A stretch of DNA of 64,000 nt from Phascolomyces articulosus (Eukaryota > Mucoromycota > Mucoromycetes > Mucorales > Lichtheimiaceae). Position numbers and translations under genes: made by a program. This document shows positions 52,665 through 63,905 of this stretch, piece after piece. The stretch is taken from contig JAIXMP010000015.1 of NCBI GenBank assembly GCA_025677815.1, forward strand, positions 434,001 through 498,000, read 5' to 3'. The notes under the pieces were generated by a model, which ran no database searches, was not told where the DNA came from, and was given only the letters and a program-made list of their open reading frames with translations. The stretch's first letter is position 1, and the number at the start of each line of letters is the position of its first letter.

Positions 52665-52833
52665 AAATGCTTGATTTCATGTTGATTATTATTATAGTAT
52701 ATGCAAGTAATTGCTGTAATACCGCCTTGAACAATTACTGGTCATTCTTTTACACCACTTGGAACACCTTTGGCTGTGGAAGCATCTGCATTGCTGCCAA
52801 TGTTCATACCACCGAAAACAAGATTTCCATCAG
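52665..52833 (+). CDS. Possible first exon of a small secreted Cys-containing peptide
   Basis: An ATG at 52665 opens MLDFMLIIIIVYAS, which resembles a short signal peptide. NCCNTALNNYWSFFYTTWNT and FGCGSICIAANVHTTENK follow, with four cysteines, then a good donor GTAAGT at 52834. I could not identify the second exon. The opposite strand of the same stretch also reads openly (NLVFGGMNIGSNADAST) before a stop, so one of the two is a shadow. Confidence 0.2.
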
Positions 52834-53489
52834 GTAAGTATCACTACTGGGAAAAAGCATCCAGGATATATATGTTTATACAAACGGTATTTGAAAAACA
52901 TTGTGCACCTATTGAAATATAGTGCTTATATTCAAATATACAAAAAATATAATTGCAACCAAATAGGTATAATAGCACACGCAATGCATCTGAACCTATG
53001 TATATATAATGTGTAATATTTACATGGTAATACACTGCTTTGACTGTTTCAATTTTCTTCCCCTACTTTTAGCATTACCCCAACACATTTTTTTTTGTAA
53101 TGTAGTTTATAATAATCTCTTGAAAAAAGTTATATGGAATAAAAAATAAAATAAAAAATATTTCACCCACCTCTCATTTTAGCAGTTATAAGTGATACAC
53201 ACCCTACTGACTCCTCTTCGTAAGATAATTATAAAAATTTAATCACAACAATTTGATAGGTTTTTTTCTACTATTATTGTAGATATGTATAAAACCTTAT
53301 CGATTATTATATACGCCTACTAATAAGTGCATCAAATTGATTCAATATAAGTAAGCGTTCGGTATCGCATAGAATGGTTATGATGCATAGCCAATCTTGA
53401 GAACTGAGTAGGAAACAAATATATAAAAAGAAGCGAGTGAGGTACTGTTGATACAAGCCCGTATTAAATGACAGATAGTACTCAGGTTT
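52834..53489. other. Intergenic before inverted-repeat copy B; nothing seen
   Basis: AT-rich, without recognisable genes or repeats. The homology to copy A fades out near its right edge. Confidence 0.4.
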
Positions 53490-54412
53490 TTATACCAATA
53501 AATATTTCAATAAATATTATCACTCTCTATTCTATCTTTGCTTAAATAACAACTATCTGTTTCTTTTTTGGGGATTCTTGTAAAATAAAATTAAAATCAG
53601 TTAAATCGACCATCATGGTGATTCAGGGTCATCGTTTCAGGTAAAACTCGATCATCTGTTATCTAGAGATTAACAAAAAATTAATACTAATAAATAATCA
53701 AGGCTTTATTTATTTTATTGAATTGTAATGAAATATTTTTTTTATTCTGGTTGGTTGAAGATTGTCATTATGTTTAAAATTAAGGTGAGAGAAAAAGTGT
53801 ACCCTGAAAAAGAATGTCTCGGCGCCACAAACGCCACATACAATGCACCTCTGAAACATTGTGGCGACAGCTGGTGTTCAAAGCTGACAACACGTAAAAA
53901 ATAATAAAAAATAAGGATTTCATATAGCTAGGAATTCAGGAACAGTTGCTATGGAAATAGTTGTTAATCTATAGAAAGGTAATTATTAAAAAAGTATGGA
54001 TACAATAATAAGACACCTACTTTTATTTTTATCGTCTATGTATGAATATTAGTGCGCGTATGTGTGTATATATCTGTAGTGAGAAAATTTCCAGTTCTCT
54101 AGGTAATAAATTAAATCACGAGTTGCGAACTATTTTTTTTTTACTGCGGCATCACGTTATTTTTTTTTCTTCCATAATTTCAGCGTTCAAAATCCTTGAT
54201 CTGCATCCACAAACATATATTGCCATTGTAACTTTTGTTGCTTTTATGTTACAGCCAAATGAAACAGTTTTTTCTCTGGTTCATTTTGTGGCCATTAATG
54301 TATTTTGCTTATAACAAAATCAAAAATAGCAAGTACTTTGATTACGATGTGGTTGCTACGGCAGCAAGTGTAAAAAAAAAGAAGTTACCCGTGCAACATT
54401 GAAGAATTAATC

Positions 54413-54676
54413 ATGAGCATGGCAAAAGTTGCCGCTCTTCCTCCTTCTCCTCCCTCCTCATTCACACCACCACAGCCGCAACCGCAACAACAACGACATT
54501 ACAACTACGAATCCTACCATTCTGACACCTATGACCTCTACCTTTACTACCGCCAGCAACAACAACAAATTCAACTTGGAGAACAATTTGTGCTTCAAAT
54601 GCGCTTCAGTCGTTTGTCAGTTCGTGCTTCCGCTTGGGACATGGACGTTGTTGACGCTGTTCACAACAATTGGTAG
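54413..54676 (+). CDS. 87-aa Pro/Gln/Tyr-rich ORF in copy B
   Basis: Same protein as at 27447-27710 without any change that I can see: MSMAKVAALPPSPPSSFTPP, Gln/Tyr-rich middle, end VVDAVHNNW and TAG. A GTAGCT donor-like sequence overlaps the stop. No signal peptide or domain was recognised. In this copy it lies upstream of the long hairpin on the same strand, so ORF and hairpin could share one transcript. Confidence 0.45.
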   Translation: MSMAKVAALPPSPPSSFTPPQPQPQQQRHYNYESYHSDTYDLYLYYRQQQQQIQLGEQFVLQMRFSRLSVRASAWDMDVVDAVHNNW

Positions 54677-55639
54677 CTGTATGCAATCTTTTTCTTTCCT
54701 TTCCAAAATTAAGTCTCAAGAACGTGTTTGATAATTATTTATTGACTCATTTTTTTATTAATGAAAAGGGTTTTTCTTTTTCTGTTTCTGTTTTCTTGCT
54801 TTTCCTTTCATTACAACCAGAAAACTTTAAAAAACCCAAACACTATCCTCAAAAACATGTCAAAATTCAAAAAACTAACAAAAAATAACAAAAAACAAAG
54901 AATCATATATTTTAGTACTTTTTTTATATATTTTATTGGTAAGTAGTTTTATCTTTTAGGTCATTCATTCATCGTTTAATTGCAATGCATGAAAACTAAC
55001 ATACTCTTCTTTATAATAATAATAATAGGATCTTATTTATTTTTCTCATTTATTTTGATACCCTTCTTCTTATACCTCTTTTTATACCCGCAGTTTTGTT
55101 AGATACCCATTATAGGTAAGTAACAATTGACAAACGATTATTTCTTTCGCTTTCATTTATTATTCACAGCAAGTTTACTCACCATTTCTTGTAGATTTTT
55201 GTTTTTGTTTTTGTTTTTTGTTAGTTTTTAGATTTTGACCTATAGACATGGCCGTTTTGCCAATAGAGGTATGTTAACTATCAATTATAAATTGCATATA
55301 TTCTTTCATGATATTGTTATTAATAGCTCTTTATCCATTTGTAAATATCTATCTATAGGTTCGTTACTTGGCCAGTTTTGTTTGAGTTTTTCTCCGCCGT
55401 TCCTTTTACGGCGTAGGTAATGGTCCTTGCGCCATAATGTAAGTTTTTTTTATATATCTACCACGAATTTATTTTTTCATAACTATCATGCTGATTCAAT
55501 CATTTATATTCTATTCATGGCCTGCGGGCCATGTGGTAAGTTTCTTTTATAAATATATATATATATATTTGTAACCAATTTATTATACATTGTATAAAAC
55601 ATCATCCTGATTCGATCAATTTTATTTGATTTATAGGGG

Positions 55640-56657
55640 TGGCTAGAAGAGCCACCAATCCTGGGTCAAGTAGGCAACTTTGGTGGATGGGGAGCAGCTC
55701 TTCAGGAATAAAGGTAAGGGAGGAGTCTGGGAGTTGGATTTGGCATGGTTTGTTCCATGCTATGGTCGAAGGGATTCGGGACAGGCAGGATATAGGTTGT
55801 GCATCTTCGGCTTTTGGGTTCTGGCGTGGGTGTGGCGCCGGTGGTTCTTGTAGTGTAAGTGGTTGGCGTGGGATGGGGTGTGAGATGGGGTGCATTTGAG
55901 GTCATTTCACAGGAATACGTTTTTTTCTTTCTTCACTAGGTAATGGATATGCTGGGTGGTAGTAGGATCGCGTCAAGGAACAAGAACCTTTTGGTATGTA
56001 TATGAGATATCAAAAAGTTATTGATGGATTTTGACGACGAAAACAAGTGGATATGGATTATATATGTTTGGAAAGTTTATTGTGTTCTTTTTTTTGACAA
56101 GTAGAATGTAATAGAAAAAAATAGATGGGTGAATGGATAATTATTTTATTTGTAAGCGACATTGCTAACTGTTATATATTTTATTGTCTTAACGGTGATA
56201 ACAATTCCATTTTTCCAACTGGGAAAATGGAATTGTTATTTTAGATATGACGATGGACCTACCTTGATATCCAGTCAATTCGTTTGATATCTTTTTGGTA
56301 TTTCATATACATACCAATTGGTTTCTTGTTCTTTGGCGTTGATTCCTATTATCATCTGGCCATATGTATTACTTGGTGGAGAAAGAAGAAAACGTATTCT
56401 TGTGAGGTGGCCACGAGTGTACTCCATTTTGCATCTTGTCCTGCGTCGGCTGTTTATGCTACAAGGATCACTGGTGCCCCTCACGCTGGAATCCGAAGGC
56501 TGGAGGTGTGCAATCTATTTTCTGTCTGTCCCGGTTCCTTTGGCTGTAGTATGAGGCAGATCATGTCGAGCCCGCTTCCAGACTTTTTCCTTGCCTTTAT
56601 TTCTGGAGAGTTGTTCTCTTGAAGCCAAGGTTGTCTGCTTGGCCCAGCAGGCTAGCC
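55640..56657 (+). repeat. Long G.U-rich hairpin (about 400-nt arms) in copy B
   Basis: The left arm 55640-56040 pairs with the right arm 56262-56657. Near the apex, 56198-56213 (ATAACAATTCCATTTT) and 56224-56239 form a perfect 16-bp stem with a 10-nt loop. In a hand alignment the left arm has G or T wherever the inverse of the right arm has A or C. For example, CATGGTTTGTTCCATGCTA faces CATGATCTGCCTCATACTA. In plus-strand RNA these are G.U or U.G pairs, so the fold is nearly continuous. Few positions are transversions. Confidence 0.8.
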
Positions 56658-57234
56658 GAGTAAACAACCTCTTTCGTGGGAGAAAGGAAAGAAACCAAAG
56701 GAAAACAGGAGCAACGGCTGTGGTCGTGGTGGCTGCGGATCAATGGACACAAGAAAAAAAAAAGTACAGGTATAACAAAAAAAAAAAAGGAAACAAAATA
56801 TACACATATACACAAAACAAATTTAAGCATAGCACCAAGCAATGAAGTGAAAAAAAAACATTTGATCCAGTAAGTTATTTTATATTACATTAATTTGTTA
56901 TATTTATTTATCAACACTACGACATTTGTATCAAGATATACTAATATCATTTGACATATACTATGCATTAGATTATGAATGAATGAAACAAAACAAAAAA
57001 AATATATTTTGGACGAACAGTATATATGTGTGTCTATACAAATGACTCGGGCCGGTGGGTATGGTTAGGAGCCGATGAAGAGAGGTCGACCTGAAAAATT
57101 CGAAGACTATGGGTAACGAGGATCAACATCGACTTTTAAAGATACAGATCGACCTGTTTCATTTGTGTAGATCCATTTATGTATTGATACATTCCACTAT
57201 ATTATACAAATACAAATACAAACAATCATAAAAA

Positions 57235-57690
57235 ATATAAAAGAACAAGGTAAGTAATATGGTGTTTCAGAAATAACGGATAGATTATAATTGCATGTAA
57301 TAATAGTATATTAACTTGTATATCATTTTATATGAATAGGAACTTTGATTCCCTCTGAGTCTTTAATATAAAAAAAAAAAAAAAGAACAAGGTAAATAAG
57401 TTTAAAATTGCTGAAATAACGGGTGGATTATAGGTGTATGAAATAGTATGCTAATTTATATTACACTTTATACCCATAGGAACTATGTTTCCCTCTGAAT
57501 CTTATGCAAACATATACAAAACACAAACAATCAAAAACAAAAAATGATCAAGGTAAGATTAACTTTTCCATAATATAACGTAAAGTAGTAGTAGCTGTGT
57601 GAAGATGAAATGGTTTATCTAATTTGAATTTCGTTTTATATATTATAGAAACAAAATGTTTCCTCTGAATCATATTACAAAAAAAAATAT
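57235..57690 (+). repeat. Three tail modules of copy B
   Basis: Three units with cores near 57340 (GGAACTTTGATTCCCTCTGA), 57479 (GGAACTATGTTTCCCTCTGA) and 57650, each preceded by AG and followed by AACAAG/ATCAAG-GTAAG. Copy A has four. The second unit here looks like a fusion of the second and third units of copy A, as expected from recombination between repeats. Confidence 0.55.
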
Positions 57691-57713
57691 TCATAGATTG
57701 CTTGGTGTTATGC

Positions 57714-58985
57714 TCTTATTTATTTAACTAATTCATTAATATCCCATAATAATAAACCTCTCAATCTCTCTCCCTCAAACATGAACGTGTTATTTTCCAT
57801 TTATCCTTATGATAATTATGAATTGAATAATTTATTCGTGCCAATGACGGTTCTTACTGTTTTCATGCATGATATTTAGTTCAGTGTTGAAGTTTTTGTT
57901 ATATTCATATATTGGATGTATGATTTATATATAACGTCCTTGATTTGACTATTTGTAACTCTTTTTTTTTTGTTTTGGGGCTAAATGATGTAATTAATGT
58001 AATTTATTACTCAGTTTTAGCTGCGTTTAATATTAAATCCTTTGTAGTAATCTGGATTACTACGTATCATGGATATAATATTGATATATCTGGGCATTAT
58101 AATATCCAAGTTTTTGAAATACCAGTATTACACAATCATTCATTTTTAGCTATTTCAATCCATCATTAGCTATTACATTCATAGATGCAGAATCTAAAAA
58201 TGATACGTAATCCATCTTTGGTATTACAAATTGTATGTGGGTATTGACTGTATTGAACGGGAAGAGTGAAATATAAACTTTAAAAATCTGCGTATTTGTT
58301 GTATTATTACTATCATCATCATGTTACCTCTCTGCTTATTTACAGAACAAGCTCCTAATTTTGATGGATCTTTAATACTTTAATGAATTTTATGTAGTGT
58401 TATGCATTATGATGCATTTTGTTTACTTCAAGATAATGATTAAACATCATCCAATCTATCAAAACAAAAATGTAATAAGAAGTAAAGAAGAACAAAAGCT
58501 TCCTCTTTTCTTTATAACTTACATGAATTTCCATAAATTATAGGTTAATTATCAGGTAGTTAATTAGATATAATTAGTACAAAGGTGTGGCAAACAAAAT
58601 AATAAAAAACCCCTTTTTTGATTGTTATTTGCTTGGCCATAGGTTGTACATAGGCCCATATCTATTATTATTATTTCCAACCAAACGTAGTAGTAGCCAT
58701 CGTATAATTTTTTGTTTATTATTTGATGATATGATGAACCGTGGGAAGAGTTATATACATATAATATACGAAAAGGCATTACTTGCGCCTCATGTGGCAT
58801 TGGTAAATGATGGACGACAAAGAACTGAGCTGCTGCATGATAAAGAAAAGGAAAAACAAATCGGGGTTTGAATAGCCAGCTTTCGCTTCTCTCTTGCGAA
58901 ATAGATCCACACACTTTCTTTTCTTGTTTTTACCAGTCTAAAAGCTTTTTTTTTCACCAATCACTTTTTTCCAAAAACACCCCCA
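57714..58985. other. Intergenic before the DeSI gene
   Basis: AT-rich with no supported gene. Direct AATATTGATATATC/TATTATAATATCC type words near 58075-58110 are simple-sequence noise. The final 80 bp is the DeSI leader (CACCAATCACTTTTTTCC...). Confidence 0.4.
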
Positions 58986-60815
58986 ATGTTTGAAGCTGTT
59001 TGTAATGGTTTCTGGAAATCGCGTTTAAATTCACAAAATGCAGACAAAATGAAAGGTAATTTATTCATTTTGTTGCTTTTTGGTTGTCTATTTTCTTATT
59101 ATCTTTGAACACCAATGGAAAAAAAAAAAAAACTAATCTTGTGATAAAACATTTTCCTGACTCTAGTTTACGTTAACGTGTATGATATGGTAACTAAAAA
59201 AATCTCGAGACTTTATATATACAATGAAATAGAAAGTTTATAAGATAAAAAAAATATATAAGGTTAACAGCTATTTTTTATGGTTTTAAAAATAAGCTCG
59301 AACCAAGCGTTTTGACGAATATTGGCTACGCACTTGGCGTTGGTAAGTGAATTTTCTTTGTTTGTCATCTGATGATACGATATCCAATTTATAGTTAGGA
59401 AAAATGAAGGATGAATATAGAAGTAGAAATAGATGACATGGATAGAATAAAAAAGAGATCAGCAAACTCGCCATTTATGTTAATTATAAAACGAATTTAT
59501 TAGGTATATACCATTCAGGTATTGAAGTCGGTGGTCGCGAATATTGTTTCGGTGGTCACGAGTATGATAACCTGACAGGTGTTTTCGCCGTCGAACCTAA
59601 AATTGGTCCTCCAGGGGTTTTATTCAAGCAATTATCCTATTCTTTTTTTTTTTTTTTTTGGTTGTTATTGTGAGAGTGATATGGCATGAAATGATCTAAC
59701 ATCTATTTTTTTGATAGACAATCCATTTCGATGGGATTTACAGATCTTTCTGAAAGTGAAATAGGGCAAGCATTACAAACTATTTCTCATGAATTTGGTG
59801 GTACTACTTATAATCTTTTGACCAGGTAATTTATATATTTATTTATATTTGTGTGAAAAATTTAATAAAAACAAATTTCAAAAGAAGAAGCTAACTTTTT
59901 GTGGATCATGTCGGATGCGATTTGAAGAAATTGTAATCATTTTACAGATGAATTATGTAAACGATTAACGGGAAAAACGCCACCAGGTTGGATCAATCGA
60001 GCTGCTAAATTAGGAACTATGTTCCCTTGTGTAATTCCTGATGAATGGATTGAACCACCTGAATTTGAAACAGATAGTAAGTTGAGAAACAAAAGAGAAT
60101 AGATGGATGTGAATGGTTTTATTTTATAATTTAAAAAAGATTATACATTTAAAACTGAACGGGATAGTTCCTAGTAGCTACGGTGCAGTCACCCACGTCC
60201 ATCGGCAGTAGTCAACCGGTATCACCTGCTATGTCGTATAGTTCACGAACACCATTAAAAAGCAGACGTCCAAGTAATAGTACACGACAACATCAACGTG
60301 ATAATACATTTAATTCCATCACTTCCACTACCACCACAACGACGACTACGACAAGCCGACCGATCAGTCCAGCCTCCTCATCGAATAATCATCATCACTC
60401 CAATAATAATCATCGTCATCAACCTCATCCAAGTCAATCCAGTCCAACATCTCGTCAATCTTCAACATCATTTGAATTTCGTCATCCATATCATTACCAT
60501 CACCATAACAACAATAGCAATAACAATAACAATAATAGCTATCATCGACGAAGTTCAGTCCCTGTCACACCAACACGAAGGCCTTCTGGAGATAGTGTTG
60601 TATTGGCTTATCCAAGTTCGCCCTTAGCAGATGACGAATATAGTATTGAAAATCCAGTCAAAGAACCTGATAGTTGCCGTCCAGAAGTGATGCGATCTGC
60701 AACTCAATTATCCATTAGTGCATCATTACAAGAATTAGATCGTCCTTCAAGAGGTCCAAGTTCTCCAGTGGATGATCCTATTACTAACCATCACCATCAT
60801 CATCCAATTTCTTAA
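58986..60815 (+). CDS. PPPDE/DeSI-type deubiquitinating/deSUMOylating peptidase, 386 aa
   Basis: Seven exons: 58986-59055, 59167-59189, 59297-59342, 59504-59627, 59718-59825, 59928-60076, 60175-60815; 1161 nt, frame intact. The PPPDE fold runs VYVNVYDM, LEPSVLTNIGYALG, then IYHSGIEVGGREYCFGGHEY with catalytic H50, PKIGPPGVLFKQSISMGFTD, and NCNHFTDELCKRLTGKTPPG with catalytic C126, then WINRAAKLGTMFPCV and PDEWIEPPEF. The layout is closest to DESI2/PNAS-4. The intron between exons 4 and 5 starts GC (GCAATT) rather than GT, the only choice that keeps the frame. The last ~190 residues are Ser/Pro/His/Asn-rich with poly-His and poly-Asn runs (HHHHNNNSNNNNNN) and are unlike animal DeSI proteins. 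Confidence 0.9.
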
Positions 60816-61223
60816 TTGGTGCGTATGTGGGGATTATCATGCAAACAAAACCTTAAGCTGGGCTATTTATATTTCTTTCTTTCACATTCCATGACATCCT
60901 GAAACAAAAAACTAAAAAGGATATTTCTTTTCATTATCCTTTATTATACATATATATAATTATTTTATCCTTATATATTTCATATATATAATATATACCA
61001 TCTTACTCTATCCCTCTTTCCCTTTCCATTTATTATTATCCTTCTGCTTATATTGTTTTTTTTTATTTTTATTATTTTAGTGGTATTATATCGTCTAGAT
61101 TTTTTTGTTCTATTTTGGTAGATACAGGGCACTCTTTCTTTTTCATTTTTTTTCCTTATTATTATTATTGTCGTATACATATAATATATTTTTTCTTTAT
61201 ATATATTTATATAAAAATTATAT
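60816..61223. other. Convergent 3' region between DeSI and the citrate carrier
   Basis: TATATA-rich and T-rich tracts between two converging genes. No coding potential beyond antisense shadows. Confidence 0.5.
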
Positions 61224-62374
61224 TTAATTACTCTTGAAAACGGAAAGACCGTTGTAGACTTGTTCATATACAGTAAATACAATACCACCCGAGAACTAAA
61301 AAACCAACCAAATGAAATATGAATATCCAAAACGAACCCATTGTTTATTTTACACCTACAACACACAACCCAATAATCATAATCAAATAACTTACAATCA
61401 AACGTGCCAAACGAGGTGTAGTACCCTTCCATAATGATAAAACACCATTGGCCTTGACGACCTTGATTAAACAATCTACAGAGTTCTTGTATAATTGACG
61501 TGCTTCCAAACTCTGCATGCGAGTCTTGACCACATCCAAAGGCATGGTTGTATAGACAGTGACAATACCTGCCATGGCACCAGCAGCAAAAGTATAAGCA
61601 GAGGGTAACGGAGCTTCTCCTTGGCCACGATAATTTTGTAACCATTGTCTAAATGTGGAATAACAACTGAATCGAACAGCGCTGTTGGCACCTTGACGTG
61701 CCATCACGGGACCAACACCTCGATAAATACCACTGAATCCTTCTTCTTGGAGAATCGTCTTTGTACCATGGACCAATCCTTTATATTTGGGTGTTTGACT
61801 ATTTCTATCGTGGATCAATTTTGTCCTAATTTATCCCCCCACACCATTATGTTCGTTTAGTAAATAATTATATATAGAGAAAAGACTATTACACCATCCT
61901 ATGCATCCTCAAGCCAACAAAATTTCATCCTGCAACCCCCATACAATATAATAACAAAACTTACTTGATAGTTTCAGAAGGCGTGACAACCAAAGCAGCT
62001 TCTGTCATACCAGCACCCAGACCAGCCAACAAGCTTCGCACACCCGACAATTTACCATCCTTATCACGTAATTGATTGGCGATTTGATCATATGTCAAGA
62101 AACGAACACCTGCTTTAGCAGCATTCCCAATGGCCAATGCACCCACACCTGTATAAATGGCAAAAAACCCACGCTGTTTAAACGTCGTAACAAGACAATC
62201 AATAGGACCCTTGAAACGATATTCTCCAGGTTGTAATTTGCCACCAGCTTGAAGTTGTAATTGGGTCTTGACATATTCTGTTGGGTAGGTGATAACACCT
62301 TCTACACCACCTGCTACGGTACCTGAAATAAGAGAAAACACGGGATCTTTCTTTTTCGCGTCTTTGGATGCCAT
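61224..62374 (-). CDS. CTP1: Mitochondrial tricarboxylate/citrate carrier (Ctp1, SLC25A1-like), 303 aa
   Basis: Three exons: 62374-61965, 61825-61396, 61295-61224; 912 nt, frame intact. Three mitochondrial-carrier repeats are present with signature motifs YPTEYVKTQ, TPSETIKTK and MPLDVVKTR, each closed by an aromatic-Gly block (AIYTGVGALA, GIYRGVGPVM, SLWKGTTPRLAR). The segment KAGVRFLTYDQI and the second-repeat motif QGANSAVRFSCYS are typical of the citrate carrier. Length matches the usual ~300 aa. It exports citrate from the matrix for cytosolic acetyl-CoA and lipid synthesis. The short N-terminus MASKDAKKKDPVFSLISGTV has no presequence, as usual for carriers. Confidence 0.95.
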
Positions 62375-62754
62375 ATTAATTTATTATTGTTGTTGTTGTT
62401 GTTTATATATTAATGTGTAGGTAAGTGTGTGCTATACAAAGGAAGAGATTAAAAGAACAAAGAGAAAAGGAGAATTATATATTTCTGTGCTAGAAGTATG
62501 TCAAATTCTAAGATATGACCATCAGATGAAGGAAAATTCGGAGATTGATAAGGATGAAATGATAAATGATTCGCTGAAGAAGTTTTTTTACAAATGGAAA
62601 TGAGTTCCGGCCAAAACCGATTTTTCTGTGTACATATGCAAAAAAAGAAAGTTTCTGATGTAGATCAAAATTGATTTGTGTGTGGGAAGTATGTGGTGGA
62701 AAACTATAATATTATTTAAAAGCTTACGTTCAATGAATTTGGTTGGCTGCCAAT
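62375..62754. promoter_or_regulatory. Citrate carrier promoter region
   Basis: 380 bp between the 3' end of the GCR1_C gene and the carrier ATG, both on the minus strand. A GTTGTTGTT repeat lies directly upstream of the ATG (62387-62402 on the plus strand). No ORF of its own. Confidence 0.45.
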
Positions 62755-63905
62755 TCAAATAAAAGTAGGTGGTGTAATTCCACGTTCTAAAAAAAAAGAA
62801 GTGAGAAAAAAGAAGTATTAATGATTGATATAGAGACATATAGCTGATTTATTTTATATTTACCTTGATCCATGACACGATGAACAATGATTCTTTTGCA
62901 CAATTCTTTTAAATTAAGATTTTTATTGATTCGATAAGCTTCCAAACGAAGCACAGCTACTTCATCCGAACTGTTTTTTTCCATGAGTTTCTTAATTTCT
63001 GATATGATAGGTAGACGTTCATTTTTGAAAAAAGGTTGACAATGAAGATGAGTTAAATTTTTTATGGGGGGTTCACAAAGACTGAGTCCAACGGAATATT
63101 CACGCCATACGTCATGTACTGACGCGATTGTTTGATTTAACTGATAATCTGATGTTGTTGGTGGTGGTGAAAGAGATGGGGATGAATATGCAGAAGAGGT
63201 TGTCAGTGTCGCATTGACATGACTTTTTGTTTGTTTTTTTCGTTGTTTCTTTGATATGGGAGTAATGGTAATGGTAGTATTTTTTTTTGGTCGTCCTCGT
63301 TTTCGTTGCTTGGGTGTATCATTATTTAAATTTTCTAGTTGTTGTCCTCCATCATCATCCTCGCTTTCTTGTATATAATCCAAATCATCATCCTCGCATT
63401 CTTGTATATAATCCAAATCATCATTGGCACAGCTGGTGTCTTGTTCATCCTCTTCCTCTCCTTCATCTTCATCCTCATTATTATTATTATTATTACTTGT
63501 TGATGGTTGCTGCTGTTGCCCATCCAATTCATTAAAAGAAAATAAGCGTTTTGCTCGGCTTGTTGGTACATCGCCAATTTTTCTTGTCGTAAGAGATACT
63601 TGTTGTTTATGAAGATCTTGAATTTTTTCAAGTAGAAAAGTAGATTGTTCCAATGCTTTTTGCTGTGATAATAACAATCGTTCTTGATCTTTAAATGCCT
63701 TTTGTTGCTTTTGTAGAGATTTCTTTTGTTGATCAAAAGTAATTTTCTGTTGCTCATGAATTTCTTTCAACAACGACAATTGTTGTTCCTGGATATTATT
63801 ATTGTTGGATCTAGGAATAATAACACCCACCCTTTCGCGTTCTTCTTGGCTTGAAAGAGGGGAAATAGGCATTGGGATGACCCCTATTAATTGTCGTGTG
63901 TCCAT
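62755..63905 (-). CDS. Nuclear protein with GCR1_C-like DNA-binding domain, about 357 aa
   Basis: Exon 1 runs 63905-62864 and a short last exon 62786-62755 adds RGITPPTFI. The ATG at 63905 (MDTRQLIGVIPMPISP) is the first in frame, although the frame is open further upstream (to about 63953), so an upstream exon is possible. A Gln/Lys-rich coiled coil (KKSLQKQQKAFKDQERLLLS) is followed by an acidic stretch with a DDLDYIQE duplication and a basic AT-hook-like RKRGRPKK. The C-terminal domain TIASVHDVWREYSVGLSLCE, PIKNLTHLHCQPFF and IISEIKKLMEKNS fits the GCR1_C pattern (VxDVWREYxxGL) common in Mucoromycota and in yeast Gcr1/Msn1. It is probably a transcription regulator or transposon-derived DNA-binding protein. 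Confidence 0.75.

Larger units (their letters stand above)
53490..57713 (+). repeat. Inverted duplication, copy B (about 4.2 kb)
   Basis: This is the reverse complement of 24165-28620. The order on the plus strand is upstream region, 87-codon ORF (54413), exon/intron-like blocks, 1-kb palindrome (55640-56657), shortened CGTGGT repeat, and three tail modules. Compared with copy A it lacks about 50 bp near 55515: copy A has the segment between two TTCAT words at 26548-26600, while copy B has a single TTCAT. It also lacks one tail module and several units of the CCACGA repeat. The outer ~200 bp at each end are clearly diverged while 54.4-56.0 kb is almost identical. Confidence 0.85.

Noticed and set aside
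55640..56657. Repeat-induced point mutation (RIP) as the cause of transition differences in the hairpin arms
   Set aside because: RIP changes C to T on both strands. Here changes have a single polarity with respect to one strand in both arms, which RIP does not predict. RIP is also not established in Mucoromycota.
58564..58914. 116-aa minus-strand ORF upstream of the DeSI gene
   Set aside because: No recognisable domain, biased composition, and it overlaps the probable promoter of the DeSI gene.
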